Shown: piece after piece, positions 1 to 11,888 of the stretch
Layout of the letters: the number at the start of each line of letters is the position of its first letter
How positions within the stretch are numbered: position 1 is the stretch's first letter
DNA from: Flaccisagitta enflata
Taxonomy: Eukaryota; Chaetognatha; Sagittoidea; Aphragmophora
Assembly (NCBI GenBank): GCA_965153355.1
Contig: OZ231128.1
Location: 12,524,001 to 12,588,000 of the forward strand
Length of the DNA stretch: 64,000 nt
Reading direction: 5' to 3'
Notes under the pieces: model-generated
What the model saw: only the letters and a program-made list of their open reading frames with translations
Databases searched by the model: none
What the model was told of the DNA's origin: nothing
Translations under genes and position numbers: made by a program

Positions 1-178
1 AGAGAGAAAGAGTGAGAGAGAGAGAAAGAGTGAGAGAGAGAAAGAGAGGGAGAGTGAGAGAAAAAGAGTGAGTGAGAGAAAGAGTGAGAGAGAGAAAGAG
101 AGAGAGAGAGAGAAAGAGTGAGAGAGAAAGAGTGAGAGAGAAAGAAAGAGGAGAGAGAGAAAGAAGTGAGAGAGAGAA

Positions 179-209
<31 letters not shown>

Positions 210-1134
210 AAGAGTGAGAGAGAGAAAGAGTGAGAGAGAGAAAGAGTGAGAGAGAGAAAGAGTGAGAGAGAGAAAGAGTGAGAGAGAGAAAGAGTGAGAG
301 AGAGAAAGAGTGAGAGAGAGAAAGAGTGAGAGAGAGAAAGAGTGAGAGAGAGAAAGAGTGAGAGAGAGAAAGAGTGAGAGAGAGAAAGAGTGAGAGAGAG
401 AAAGAGTGAGAGAGAGAAAGAGTGAGAGAGAGAAAGAGTGAGAGAGAGAAAGAGTGAGAGAGAGAAAGAGTGAGAGAGAGAAAGAGTGAGAGAGAGAGAG
501 AGTGAGAGAGAAAGATGAGTATATAAGAGTGAGAGAGAGAGAGGAGAGAGAGAAAGAGGAGAGAGAGAAAGAGAGAGAGAGAGAAAGAGTGAGAGAGAGA
601 AAGAGTGAGAGAGAGAAAGAGTGAGAGAGAGAAAGAGTGAGAGAGAGAAAGAGTGAGAGAGAGAAAGAGTGAGAGAGAGAAAGAGTGAGAGAGAGAAAGA
701 GTGAGAGAGAGAAAGAGTGAGAGAGAGAAAGAAAGAGTGAGAGAGAGAAAGATGGGAGAGGAGAGAAAGAGAGAGAGAGAAAAAAAAAAAAAAGAGTGAG
801 AGAGAGAAAGAGTGAGAGAGAGAAAGAGGAGAGAGAGAAGGAGAGAGAAAGAGAGAGAGAGAGTAAGAAAGACGTGTGCTCTTCCGATCTTGAGAGAGTA
901 AGAAAGAGTGAGAGAGAGTAAGAAAGAGTGAGAGAGAGTAAGAAAGAGTGAGAGAGAGTAAGAGAGAGTGAGAGAGAGTAAGAGAGAGTAAGAGAGAGTG
1001 AGAGAGAGTAAGAGAGAGTAAGAGAGAGTGAGAGAGAGTAAGAGAGAGTAAGAGAGAGTAAGAGAGAGTAAGAGAGAGTAAGAGAGAGTAAGAGAGAGTA
1101 AGAGAGAGTAAGAGAGAGTAAGAGAGAGTAAGAA
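1..1134. repeat. Purine-rich microsatellite tract (GAGAGAGAAAGAGT)n
   Basis: Continuous purine repeat with a dominant unit of about 14 bases (GAGAGAGAAAGAGT), turning into GAGAGAGTAA units after position 890. No open frame here has coding character. The tract contains an embedded sequencing adapter (871-890), so its length and order should not be trusted. Confidence 0.95.
871..890. other. Illumina adapter sequence embedded in assembly
   Basis: The 20 bases GACGTGTGCTCTTCCGATCT match the 3' part of the standard Illumina read-2 adapter exactly and interrupt a pure GA/GAAA repeat. This is almost certainly an assembly artefact, not genome sequence. Confidence 0.93.
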
Positions 1135-1303
1135 AGGAGGAGAAGGAGAAGAAGGAGAAGGAGAAGGAGAAGGAGAAGGAGAAGAAGAATACGAAGAAGG
1201 AGAAGGAGAAGGAGAAGAAGAATACGAAGAAGGAGAAGGAGAAGGAGAAGAAGAATACGAAGAAGGAGAAGGAGAAGAAGAATACGAAGAAGGAGAAAAA
1301 GAC
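1135..1303. repeat. Minisatellite GAAGGAGAAGAAGAATAC
   Basis: Tandem units made of GGAGAA blocks plus a recurring AAGAATACGAAGAAGG segment, seen four times. It closes the purine tract; unique sequence begins after about 1305. Confidence 0.85.
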
Positions 1304-2160
1304 ATCAAAGCGTCCCTCGCGTTGGATGCAAAGTCCAAAACTGGTTTTTGCTTGTTCGTTCTCCAAACCTATTCAAAATGGTTTTGAAATGATCTATGAT
1401 TACTCCCAACTCGAATCCATGTCATTTTCATTCAATTAGTCAAAAGTACCTCGAAAATGTTCTTATTTTATTTGGTCTCCTAGCTTGCACGCGGTTGTTG
1501 TAGTGGTTGTTGTTGTGGATCATGTCAAAATTCTGGGATTTTACCGTCCATCCCATACTAGACCAATATTGACCCCAGGAATCCGAATCTGCACTCAAAA
1601 ATGGTGTCAGGTCAATATTTCAATAGACAACGGCTACATTTCTCAGGTCAAAATACTAGATAAGGTCAAATTTTCAAATTGAAAATTTGTGAATCTGATG
1701 GCAGACTCAAAATCCTTGCAAAAAAATGTGTGAAGAAAGTGTCTTTCTTTTTTTTTTTAATTTTGATTAGAAAACAATTAAAGTTTATATTTTCGATCAA
1801 GATAAGGTCGAATTTAGATAAAAGAGCAATTTTACTCAGTTCTACCCAAAATTTCAAAAAAAAGAAAGACACTTTCTTCTGTTACGGATGGACGGAGAAA
1901 GCCTACCTCTCACAGAGTTGCAAGTCTGCAACTACTAAAGCTTCAATCTCGATATGAAAGCCATCAAATGTAATTGAAGTTGCTAGCTGGTAAAAAAGTC
2001 CTTTCTAACGAGCATCTTCATGACACTTGACACAGGATTAATTACATCGAAAAGAGAAAAACATAGCAATACGATCTTTTATTCCTTTTATTTATTTTTT
2101 ATCTTTTATTTCCTTTATCAGCAAAGAGCGACGGAGCACAAACCAAATCACATCACAACT
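1304..2160. other. Intergenic, contains one small inverted-repeat element
   Basis: AT-rich sequence with no coding exon that I can support. An inverted repeat (arm GAAGAAAGTGTCTTTCTTT near 1732-1750 and its complement near 1857-1880) encloses about 110 bases and looks like a small MITE or foldback. The short open frames on both strands here are shadows of that inverted repeat. Confidence 0.5.
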
Positions 2161-2941
2161 GTGTGTGTGTGTGTGCCTCTGTGTCTGTGTGTTTGTGCCT
2201 GTGTGCGTGTCTGTGTGTGTGTGCGCGCGCGCCAAGGCACGAGTCTGAGTTAAAGAAGTGGTGTCCGTCTGTCTGTTGGTTTGAAACACAAACGCTGGAC
2301 GAATGGACGATCTACCCGGCGCACGTTTCAGCCTACATTACCTATTTTTCCAAAAAGATTGTGCAGCTGAAACAGGTGGAATAAGGTTTTTTGTCCATCT
2401 TTTAGTGTCAAGGCTGGGATCTTGAATTATATGTTTGCAGGCTGGGTAAGGGGCGACCAATCGGACCGCTCTCCAGTAAGCCCAATAGTAATTAGGGGAT
2501 GATAACTTAACAAATATTTTATGCCTTACCGTGGTTTCAACAAGTTGGTAAGAAGCGACATGATAAAGAAAGAAATTGGACTTGCGATTTCAACGTTTAA
2601 GTGACGGACTGACTGACCGACCAACCGACATGATCTCTGGTGAGGAGGAGCACTTCTCCAAAGTTGATGCTTGTTTAAAATTAAGGTTGAAGCTAATTTT
2701 TTGACAATGGTACTTCGCTTCTTCTGTCTTCTTTCATTCACTTTTCCATTCAGTTGTACATTGATTCACTCATTCATTCATTCATTCATTCATACATTCG
2801 TTCGTTCGTTTATGTAATAGTTCAATGTTCATTCATTTATTCACTATCAGCGAGGCCATAACTTAGCCTTGTTCTCTAAAGTTCTTTCTCTCGTCGCGTC
2901 GGTGCCTCGCGCAATGTCATGTCCTTCAGCACAAAAGGATC

Positions 2942-3349
2942 GCGTTAATAGTTCTTCAATCTTTGTGATATATCTGTTACTGACTGAATGTTAATGATTT
3001 TTGAGTCAGCGTTAATGGTTTTTCAATCTTTGTGATATATCTGTTACTGACTGAATGTTAATGACTTTCGAGTCAGCGTTAACAGTTCTTCTATCTTTGT
3101 GATATATCTGTTACTGACTGAATGTTAATGATTTTAGAGTCAGCGTTAATGGTTCTTCAATCTTTGTGATATATCTGTTACTGACTGAATGTTAATGACT
3201 TTCGAGTCAGCGTTAACAGTTCTTCTATCTTTGTGATATATCTGTTACTGACTGAATGTTAATAATTTTAGAGTCAGCGTTAATGGTTCTTCAATCCTTG
3301 TGATGTATCTGTTACTGAATGAATGTTGATGATTTTCGAGTCAGCGTTA
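2942..3349. repeat. 67-bp tandem repeat, about six copies
   Basis: Unit of about 67 bases starting GCGTTAAT and containing GTGATATATCTGTTACTGAC; six consecutive copies with few differences. Odd and even copies resemble each other more than neighbours (GGTTTTTCAATC versus CAGTTCTTCTATC), so a roughly 134-bp higher-order unit is forming. Confidence 0.9.
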
Positions 3350-3375
3350 ATCATAAACTTAATGGTACTTAAATA

Positions 3376-3720
3376 TTTTCATTGTCACCCGTTTCCGGCT
3401 AAGCTCTACTGTTCTAGTTATTATTTGTCGATAAATGTCGTTGTTGTTGTTGTTATTGTTGTTCTTTTTCTCTTCGTAGTTGTCTTTTGTCGATGATTTT
3501 ATTGTTGCCCGTTTCCGGTTAAGTTCTAGTCATTAATTGTCGAAAAAATGACACGTTGTGATTGTTGTTGTTTTTGCTGCTGTTGTTGCTTTTGTTGTTT
3601 TTGTTTTCGTTATTGTATTTCTTACTGTAGTTTTCTTTTGTTGATGCTTTCATTGTCACCCATTTCTGGCTAAGTTCTAGTCATTATTTGTCGATAAACG
3701 TTGTTTTTTGTCCTCGACGA
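3376..3720. repeat. About 130-bp degenerate repeat with GTT tracts
   Basis: Three copies of a block containing CATTGTCACCCGTTTCCGGC, TAAGTTCTAGTCATTATTTG and TCGATAAA, separated by variable (GTT)n runs. No coding signal. Confidence 0.7.
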
Positions 3721-3753
3721 TCATTTACGTCGACTATAACATATTATGACATC

Positions 3754-3763
3754 NNNNNNNNNN
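3754..3763. other. Assembly gap (10 N)
   Basis: Ten undetermined bases, directly followed by GGACGCATCTAAAAA, which is the terminal sequence of a hairpin element of the ATGCG subfamily. The gap therefore probably lies in a repeat. Confidence 0.99.
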
Positions 3764-3844
3764 GGACGCATCTAAAAATGATTGGGAGTGGTGTGGGAGG
3801 GATTGAATTGATGATTGATGGATTTTGACGGGGCCGCTGCTCAA

Positions 3845-3914
3845 AAGCGGAGGGACGGACGGACGGACGGACGGACAGACTCCTCTTATAGGTCTGAGGA
3901 CGCATCTAAAATAT
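3845..3914 (-). mobile_element. Hairpin-element fragment, ATGCG subfamily
   Basis: A (GGAC)n array is followed by AGACTCCTCTTATAGGTCTG and AGGACGCATCTAAAA, the array and hairpin end of the ATGCG subfamily read on the minus strand. The stem is degraded. The same end also occurs at 3764-3780. Confidence 0.6.
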
Positions 3915-4039
3915 AAAAAAGTTTTTAAAGTCGCTCAGTCGATTCCCCTCACTCCGATCAGTTCTGATAAGCGCCTCACGGAAGCCTGCATAGTTTGCAG
4001 CCTTCACTGTTATGCAATACAGAATCTGACGAGTGTGAC

Positions 4040-4196
<157 letters not shown>

Positions 4197-4588
4197 TCAC
4201 TCTTTCGACCAAAACAAGTAACCCGGGGTTACAATTTTGTCGCAGACTGGAGGGGGGCGGGGGCGCAGGGGCAGAAGTGCGCGTTTTAACTGTTTTTGAC
4301 TCAGTAACAGTTATGCAATTATGGACCCACAGACGAACATACGGAACGAACAGTACGAATGGCGGAATGAAAAGCAAACGCTGGTATCCACGTGGTTTGA
4401 GGGTCTTCATGCAAAGGACTGTATCTAAAGATATCGGCTCGCGCTAACAAGGCAGAGTAGGTTGAAAATCGTTTTTGAGTTTTCCTTATCCTTCACCTTC
4501 CTCTTTATCTTTTAAAATCTCTTCATTCTACGATTTTCTACGCTAGAATCTGCTCATATAATGGTGCTCTCTGATTCCCCCCCCCGAG

Positions 4589-4641
<53 letters not shown>
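4589..4641. repeat. (GA)n microsatellite
   Basis: Pure GA dinucleotide run following a C7-GAGAGCGAGA start. Confidence 0.95.
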
Positions 4642-4644
<3 letters not shown>

Positions 4645-4740
4645 CAATGCCAAGGCAATGATATTTATGGAAATGCCCCTTGGAACATTTTGTTAATGTT
4701 GCCCTTATAGTACCACATTATCTCTCTCTCTCTCTCTTTC

Positions 4741-4867
4741 TTTTTAGTCGCGGACACGCGACTCTACACCTTGTCGTGTCGGTCAGTCGGTCCCTTACAT
4801 TTTTGCATTGCGAGCGGTCTTTGCCCAACCGTCTGCGACTGTCCTACCGTGTTTCCGGCCTTGTTTT
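4741..4867 (+). mobile_element. Compact hairpin element, TCGCG subfamily
   Basis: A short complete copy. T5 is followed by the 18-base hairpin AGTCGCGGACACGCGACT (4746-4763), a short GTCGGTCAGTCGGTCC array, a middle shared with other copies (TTGCATTGCGAGCGG), a second copy of the hairpin arm (GCGACTG near 4835), the small hairpin GCCG/CGGC-like CCGTGTTTCCGG and a TTGTT end. No target-site duplication is visible. Confidence 0.75.
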
Positions 4868-5057
4868 TGTCTCAGCCCTCTTCTGTCTATATATCCATTT
4901 CTACACTCGGCGGTTCTTTTTTTTTTCACGACCTTTACCTTCTTCTATGTCGAGCCCCTCTCAGTGTCTGCCTCTCGATCATCAATTCATAATCGTCCTC
5001 GCCGTTTTTTCAGTCCATTTTTTCGTCCATCTTCGTCGTGAATGAACTGTTTCTTTC

Positions 5058-5265
5058 TCAGTATCGTATCGTCGTCGTTGTCTTCGACGTCGTCGTCGTC
5101 GTCGTCGTCAGCCCGGGTATCATCAATATCATCGCAGACGTCATCATCATCATCGCCGTCGTCATCATCATTATCATCATGATTATCGTGATTGACTCTT
5201 CATCCTTTTTTTCGTCGTCGTCGTCGTCGTCCTCGCTTTCGTTTTCGTCGTCGTCGCCGTCTTTA
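5058..5265. repeat. Trinucleotide-rich tract (CGT/TCA)n
   Basis: Interrupted GTC/CGT and ATC trinucleotide runs. All frames look like repeat translations (poly-Val, poly-Ile, poly-Ser). Confidence 0.8.
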
Positions 5266-5372
5266 TTAGCCTGAACCTCTAGTTTGTGCATGTGTGTGTG
5301 AGAGAGTCTGTGTGCGTGTGTGTGTGTACTGGGTAGGTCTCTGATGTTAAACATTTGTATCATCGCCGTGAT

Positions 5373-5685
<313 letters not shown>

Positions 5686-5728
5686 TCTGCATTCTTTTCA
5701 CTCACGCAATCCGGCTAAAACCAAAGAT

Positions 5729-5926
<198 letters not shown>

Positions 5927-6019
5927 GAGCCGATGCACTGTTGAATGTGTTTGAATTTCCACACGCTTTTTCGTCTATCGATCTGTATCACTGTATGTCT
6001 CTACAGTGCAGTCTTCACC

Positions 6020-6300
6020 CGCCTTAGGTCCCTAAGGCAACCTGCCCCCATCCGACTCTGTAAAGCCTCAAATCAGCCTTCAGCCCTTCAAGAGCGGAAA
6101 TCAGCCCAGGTATGCCTGGAATCAGCCCGTTTGAGTCTCCAAGTAGAACCCCCACAGGTGTGGTAGCGGTCCTGGACTCTTGCCTCGAATTATGCCTGTT
6201 ACGCCTTGAAATAGCCCTCACCGGCCTTGAAATAGCCATTTCAAGACTTGATGCTGAGGGCCTACTTTTAGCCCTCCAAGCTAAACCTCTGCCTACTTGA
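6020..6300. repeat. Degenerate minisatellite (CCTTGAAATAGCC-like)
   Basis: Diverged units of about 20-25 bases built on CCTTGAAAT(C/A)AGCCC. It resembles the minisatellite cores at 20240-22390 and may be an old relative. The frames on both strands are repeat-derived. Confidence 0.55.
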
Positions 6301-6542
6301 GCCATTCTTCTGGAATCAGGTTTTGGGAAATCGTTTTTCTACAGGACATTGCTTTTTTGGAGACGCAACTTCTATGGCCCTAGTAATTTGCCATATCACA
6401 ATGAGCAGGGTAGCTGTTAGTGGTGCAACTGACAATGAACAATCCTTGGATGACTGGCTTGTATCAGTATCACTGTGTGTCTCTGTCCTTCTTCGTGCTT
6501 CGTGATTCAGTGGAAAAGCACTGCTGATTTGTGTGTGGGTGT

Positions 6543-6548
<6 letters not shown>

Positions 6549-6626
<78 letters not shown>

Positions 6627-6645
6627 TCTCTCTCTCTCTCTGTCT
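6549..6645. repeat. (CT)n microsatellite
   Basis: CT run of about 95 bases with minor interruptions at its right end. Confidence 0.95.
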
Positions 6646-6972
6646 TTCACTAACACATACATTTGAATCGTCGAGGTTTCATCGAATTCATGGAATTTCA
6701 TGCAAAGTTTTTTTTTCTCTTTTCTCGTCGTGGATCAAAAGTCAAGTCTAGTCAAGTCACCGCATCTAAATTATCCTCAGGATTCTGAGGACTTTCAACC
6801 CACGAGATTCATAAGTAATAAAGCACCCCAACGGAGGTACAACGCATGGACATGGTAAAAAGTCGTTCTTGAAAACCCAGTCGGTCTTGAATTTATATGG
6901 AAAAATGAAAAAAAAATCTTTGAAAACCTGCTTTAAAATAGAAATTCCACTGAGTTTGTTTGAAATATAACA

Positions 6973-7374
6973 AGAACAAGCCCAAAAGGGCAACAGTCGC
7001 GTGCGTCTGGAAATGACAAACAACAGAGTCAAAATGTTAAAAAATGTTAGAAATGTTAAAAAATGTTAAAAAATGTTAAGAAATGTTAAAGAATGTTAAA
7101 AACTGTTAAAAAATGGTAAAAAATGTCAAAAAATGTCAAGAAATGTAAAAAAATGTTAAAAAATGTTAAAAAAGGTACAATGTTAAAAAATGTTAAAAAA
7201 TATTTAAAAATGTTAAAAAATGTTAAAAAAGTTAAAAAAGATATTAAAAAATGTTAAAAGATGTTAAAAACACTTAAAATTCAAAAATGTGACTGACCGA
7301 CCGACCAACGGACCGACCGACGGACGGACCGACCGACAGAGCAAGGTGTAGAGTCGCGTGCACGCGACTAAAAA
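6973..7374 (-). mobile_element. Hairpin element with internal TGTTAAAAAA tandem repeat
   Basis: It begins AACAAGCCCAAAAGGGCAAC, a GCCC/GGGC hairpin, then has the subterminal arm AGTCGCGTGC near 7000. Next come about 20 units of an 10-11 base repeat (AAATGTTAAA, 7024-7280), a GACCGACG array and the perfect 18-base palindrome AGTCGCGTGCACGCGACT at 7352-7369, followed by AAAA. This copy shows both ends and an expanded internal satellite. Confidence 0.72.
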
Positions 7375-7508
7375 CCTTATGGACGAAGATTTTTATTCAT
7401 GAATGACTAAAGATATATTTTCTCTATGATATGATCCGCAAATACAACATCATATTTCACATCATATTTCCTCTAGTTTATATAAAGTCGGTCTCGAACC
7501 TCACTCGG

Positions 7509-7521
7509 TCTTGACATGCTT

Positions 7522-7587
<66 letters not shown>

Positions 7588-7590
7588 CTG
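7509..7590. repeat. (GA)n microsatellite with GACAGA end
   Basis: Pure GA to about 7561, then GACAGA variants. Confidence 0.93.
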
Positions 7591-7684
7591 ATAAGATTGC
7601 GATTATTCTGTCTTCTTGTTGCGGGTTCGTCTCGGTCCTGCGGTTCAGCGCCCGTGAAATGTTATCCCCCTTTTCCCTTTTCGT

Positions 7685-7880
7685 TTTTAAGTCATGTGCA
7701 CGCGCAACCGGCACATTTGCACATCCGTCTGTCCACCTCTGTTACTAACTGTGTTTGTCGGTTGGTCGGTCGAATGGTCGGTTGGTCGGTCGAATGGTCG
7801 GATGGTCGGTTGGTTGGTTGGTCGGTCGGTTGGTCGATCGTTTGACAATCCACACCTACTTGTCCTACTTGGCCTTGTTT
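7685..7880 (+). mobile_element. Degenerate hairpin element with (GGTC)n array
   Basis: A TTTTTAAGTC start with a decayed stem (CATGTGCACGCGCAAC), a long GGTCGGTTGGTC array (7755-7835), then CACACCTACTTG and CTACTTGGCCTTGTTTT, which is the distal end of the GTGCG subfamily. Confidence 0.55.
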
Positions 7881-7896
7881 TCACTGTTTCGTTGTG

Positions 7897-8142
7897 TTTT
7901 TAGTTGCGGACACGCAACTCTATAAGAGGCTTTGTCCGTCGGTCCGTCGGTCCGTCTGTCGGCCGGTTGGTCCGTCGGTCCGTGTGCACAAGTCGAAAAG
8001 TGGGAAAACGAGCGTTTTGAAGCTTTTTGTGTATGTGTCTGTGTCGGTAAGGGTGTCGGGTGTGGATGGGGGTTGGCTGCCCCTGCCCACCCGGCCCCTG
8101 CCCAACCGCCCGCGACGATATTGTAACCCTGCGTCACTTGTT
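7897..8142 (+). mobile_element. Hairpin element, TTGCG subfamily (GTCAC end)
   Basis: T5, then hairpin AGTTGCGGACACGCAACT (7902-7919), CTATAAGAGGCTTTG, a GTCCGTCGGTCC array, a GAGCGTTTTGAAGC middle and CACCCGG/GGCCCCTGCCC. The distal arm copy reads CCCGCGACG (one change from the stem), followed by an end of the GTGAC/GTCAC type (AACCCTGCGTCAC) and TTGTT. Confidence 0.75.
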
Positions 8143-8365
8143 TTTAGTCACGTGCACGTGCCACTGAACGTGTATACTGTCTGTCTATTTCTACATCTAT
8201 CGGTCTGTTATGTTTTTGGTCGCGCGAGTGCAAATCTAGAGGTCAGTTAATAAGTCAGTCGGTCGGTCGGTAGGTCGATGGGTTGTTCGGAAACTTTATG
8301 CATTTGTGAGCGTTTCTTTGCATTTTGTCCCTGCCCTGCCACACGCAACCATCGGATTTTCTTCT
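8143..8365 (+). mobile_element. Decayed hairpin elements
   Basis: Adjacent remnants: TTTTTAGTCACGTGCACGTG (stem mutated) and, near 8215, TTTTGGTCGCGCGAGTGC with a GGTC array. The element middle GAGCGTTTCTTTGCATT and the distal CACACGCAACC follow. Too diverged to place exact ends. Confidence 0.4.
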
Positions 8366-8492
8366 TTTTTTAGTCGCGGACACGCGACTCTACACCTTGT
8401 CTGTCCCGATTTGTTTTGAATTGTGAGCGGTTTTTGTATTACTGCCCCTGCCCGACCATCCGTGACTGTCTTGCCGTGTATACGGCCTTGTT
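8366..8492 (+). mobile_element. Compact hairpin element, TCGCG subfamily
   Basis: Hairpin AGTCGCGGACACGCGACT (8372-8389), then TCTACACCTTG and a middle matching the 4741-4867 copy (TTGTGAGCGG). The distal arm reads GTGACT, followed by GCCGTGTATACGGC and CTTGTT. Its length equals that of the 4741 copy, so the two are the same subfamily. Confidence 0.75.
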
Positions 8493-8875
8493 TATCTTTG
8501 TCTTTGTTATGCGTTGATTTTTTCAAACAGTGATAGTTACCCTGTGATGGTATTGACGATTTAAGGTGCAAGTGACCGACCAACCAGTAGCGTGGTGTGG
8601 TCATGGTGTTGGTCGCAGTTGCGGGCCCACTATCAAAAAGTGAAGCGTGATTCGATGAGGCCCCGGCCTTTGATATCCTCACTAAGTAAAACGCAAAAAC
8701 CTAAATTGCTGCCTCACTGTCCTTGGATGTTGCATGTTTTACGCGAGCCTCTCTTTGACCCTGTCTCTCCACTTTCTTCTATTCTTCCTTTATAGTTTTT
8801 TGCTTCCTTTCTCTTTCCTCCTCTCAGTTCCGTCAATCTTACTTTTTCTTCGCCCCTTCCGTTTTTCTTTCTATT

Positions 8876-9300
<425 letters not shown>

Positions 9301-9569
9301 TTGCTACTGTTGCTCACATCTGGCATTTTCTTCTATTCAGTTTAATGATCCAAGTATTCTCCAGAACAGTTTATTTCAAAACATACTTACCTGTTAAAGA
9401 AACATGCATTCCCAGAACAGTTTAGCCGAAGCGCGCGCGCGATAAAAACAGTATGCGCATTCCTGTGTCGCGTCCTCCTCGATCCGTTTGAGGTCAGCGT
9501 GCGAAAAGGGACGTGTGTCTGTGCGATGCAGACGCGACAGTTAAAAACGCGTCACGCAGCCACAGTGTG

Positions 9570-9572
<3 letters not shown>

Positions 9573-9628
<56 letters not shown>
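9573..9628. repeat. (GA)n microsatellite flanked by a duplicated unit
   Basis: A GA run sits between two copies of a roughly 35-base flank (GCAGACGCGACAGTTAAAAA and GCAGACGCGACGGATTAAAAA, each followed by CGCGTCACGC). The flank duplication probably predates the GA expansion. Confidence 0.8.
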
Positions 9629-9630
<2 letters not shown>

Positions 9631-9667
9631 CAGTGCGTGCAGACGCGACGGATTAAAAACGCGTCAC

Positions 9668-10130
9668 GCCTTCACAGTGTGCGCCTCGTCTCTTAAAAAG
9701 TGCGCCTCTTCTCTTGAAAAGTACGCCTCGTCTCTTAAAAAGTGCGCCTCGTCTCTTAAAAAGTCCGCCTCGTCTCTTAAAAAGTGTGCCGCGTCTCTTG
9801 AAAAGTCTGCCTCGTCTCTTAAAAAGTGCGCCTCGTCTCTTAAAAAATGCGCCGCGTCTCTTAAAAAAGTGCATCTCATCTCTTAAAGAGTGCGCCTCAT
9901 CTCTTAAAAAAGTGCGCCTCGTCTCTTAAAAAAGTGCAACTCATCTCATAAAGAGTACTCATCTCTTAAAAAGTGCGCCTTGTCCCTTAAAAAGTGCGCC
10001 TCGTCTCTTAAAGAGTGCGCCTCATCTCTTATAAAGTGCGCCTCGTCTCTAAATAAGTGCGCCTCGTCTCTTGAAAAGTGCGCCACGTCTCTAATGCAGC
10101 GCGCCTTGCGTCTTCAAAAGTACCTCTCGT
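9668..10130. repeat. 21-22 bp minisatellite GTGCGCCTCGTCTCTTAAAAA
   Basis: About 20 tandem units. Because the unit is near 21 bases, all frames stay open and give seven-residue repeats on both strands; this is not a protein gene. Point differences (TCGTC/GCGTC, TTGAAAAG) mark older units. Confidence 0.93.
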
Positions 10131-10263
10131 CTATTTGTCCGTCGGTCCGTGACATTTTTTTAAACGGCATTTTTTGCCATTTGTAAGATCATTTTGTATT
10201 TATATGAGCAGAGATGGTAAGAAGCACGCGACTGTTTCCCTGTTTTAAGTGCGCCCTGTTTAA

Positions 10264-10457
10264 CAACAAGGCCGGATACACGGCTACCGAAGTCACGTGC
10301 GGGTGGGCAGGGGCCATATTTGAGGTCACCAGACCATTTGGGCAAGAGCGGTGACGTCAAAAAAATAAAATCATAAAAAAAGTAAAGTGTGACCAACCAA
10401 CCGACCAACCGACCAACGGACAAAGCAGGTTGTAGAGTCGCGTGCACGCGACTAAAA
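10264..10457 (-). mobile_element. Hairpin element, TCGCG subfamily
   Basis: Read on the plus strand it runs AACAAGGCCGGATACACGGC, then the subterminal arm AGTCACGTGCGGG, GGGCAGGGGCC, CCATTTGGGCAAGAGC, GTGTGACC with an AACCGACC array, ACAAAGCAGGTTGTAG and the palindrome AGTCGCGTGCACGCGACT (10436-10453) plus AAAAA. This is a typical full copy. Confidence 0.8.
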
Positions 10458-10841
10458 AGTGTGTCTCGTCCCTCGGAAAATGCGCCTGGTTTTTTCGTTG
10501 TGCGCATCTTCACTGTTTGCTTCGTCTCTTTGTAACTGTGCCTTGTCTCTTTTTCACAGTGTTACTGCCATTTCTCGATTCTGCGTTTTGACGATTGAGA
10601 AAATCACAAAATTTTACATCTGCATCATTTCCATTTGATCGTATAACAGTCCGCCTTTTTTTTTTTAAACGGATTATCGGCCTTTTTTAAATCGCATTCA
10701 TACAAGAAACCGCGTCTAAATTCTAATGTGCCTGCCAGTCCGTCAGTCCATCAGTCCATCAGTCCATCAGTCCTTTAGTCCCACTCAGTTCCTACTGGAC
10801 GTCTCTTCACACAGCTTGGTTTCATATGCGAGCTTAGCTAT

Positions 10842-11248
10842 GCTTAAGTCGTGGTGCACACGAGCAGCAAATTAGCAAAGTCATTTCACGTGAAATTCTT
10901 AATCTCTCTTAGAATGCAAAAATTTGCTATTCTAAGAACATGGCCCTTTTCTTATGTGTCTTTAAAATAGGGCCATGTTTTTAGAAATGTAAATTTATGC
11001 TTTCACAGACAGATTAAAAATTTCACATAAGCCAAGTCTAGGCATTGGCGCAAATTTTCTTTTATTTTTCTCAATTTTTCCAACTGATTTTTAACGCATG
11101 AATGATTTTCAATACAAATAAATCAATAATTTATACAAAAAATCTAATTTCTTTTAAAAAAATTGTAAAATTATCATTTTAATTTTTTTTTAGAATATGA
11201 TTTGACTGCGGAAACTGCACCTTAGTGTGCACCTTGACTTAAAGTTAT
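10842..11248. mobile_element. Foldback / MITE-like inverted repeat
   Basis: Nested inverted arms. The outer pair is CTTAAGTCGTGGTGCACAC near 10850 against GTGTGCACCTTGACTTAAAG near 11230. The inner pair is ACGTGAAATTCTTAATCTCT...AACATGGCCC (10888-10946) against AGGGCCATGTTTTTAGA...TTTCACAT (10967-11036). Non-coding and AT-rich. Confidence 0.55.
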
Positions 11249-11888
11249 CCGAATCCGCGACTGTTTTCATTCTTATCTTTCTTCTCTTTCTTCTTCTTTT
11301 TTTTTACCATCATAAATTTGACGTCTTGATGGTACGCAGGTGGAAAAAATGATATTCCATCCTAATAACGTTCGCCGTAGAAGCTTTTAAAGGTTTGATC
11401 GGCGAGATTCTGCGCCAACGAAATTACAGTCTGGGGATCGTTAAGAAGCGCTTTAGAGAAAATTGAGAGTCAAACAGAAACAAAACGAGAAGCTGACACC
11501 GAAACAGACACGTTCATCACCTTATTTGGATATTCTAATTAGATATTAATATTCGGATATTCTACATGGTATTTTCTTTTTTATTTACTATAGAGAAGAT
11601 CTAGATAGATGCTATCCAAATAAGGTGGTGAATGCGGACGCAAAAGGAGACAAAAGGAGACCAAAGGAGACAAAGCAATATTGCGAGACCAAATGACAGA
11701 GACAATAAAGAATAGGAAACAGAGAATGGCCAAGAATAACAGACTAAGAAAAATCAGAGACAAAGAATTTGTGATAAAAAGAGGAATAGAGAATGAGTTG
11801 AGAATGAGGTACGGTATCATACTAAGAAAACCCTGAGAATGTATGAAGTGTGCAACAAAAAGTAAAAATGTTTATCTGAAGAAAATTC
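11249..11888. other. Intergenic, no gene seen
   Basis: AT-rich sequence with a GAGACAAA-type degenerate repeat near 11640-11770. No splice-bounded or conserved open frame is recognised. Confidence 0.5.

Noticed and set aside
2163-2384. Possible exon ending LDEWTIYPAHVSAYITYFSK
   Set aside because: The frame begins in a GT repeat, has no convincing acceptor, and resembles no family I know.
2942-3349. CRISPR array (67-bp spaced repeats)
   Set aside because: The whole 67-base unit is repeated, with no unique spacers, and the genome is clearly eukaryotic.
7740-8000. CRISPR-like array in GGTC/GTCC repeats
   Set aside because: Units are 4-12 bases without regular spacers, inside eukaryotic mobile elements.
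9653-9929. Repeat protein RDEAHFL / KSAPRLL
   Set aside because: Same reason: a 21-22 base minisatellite open in several frames.
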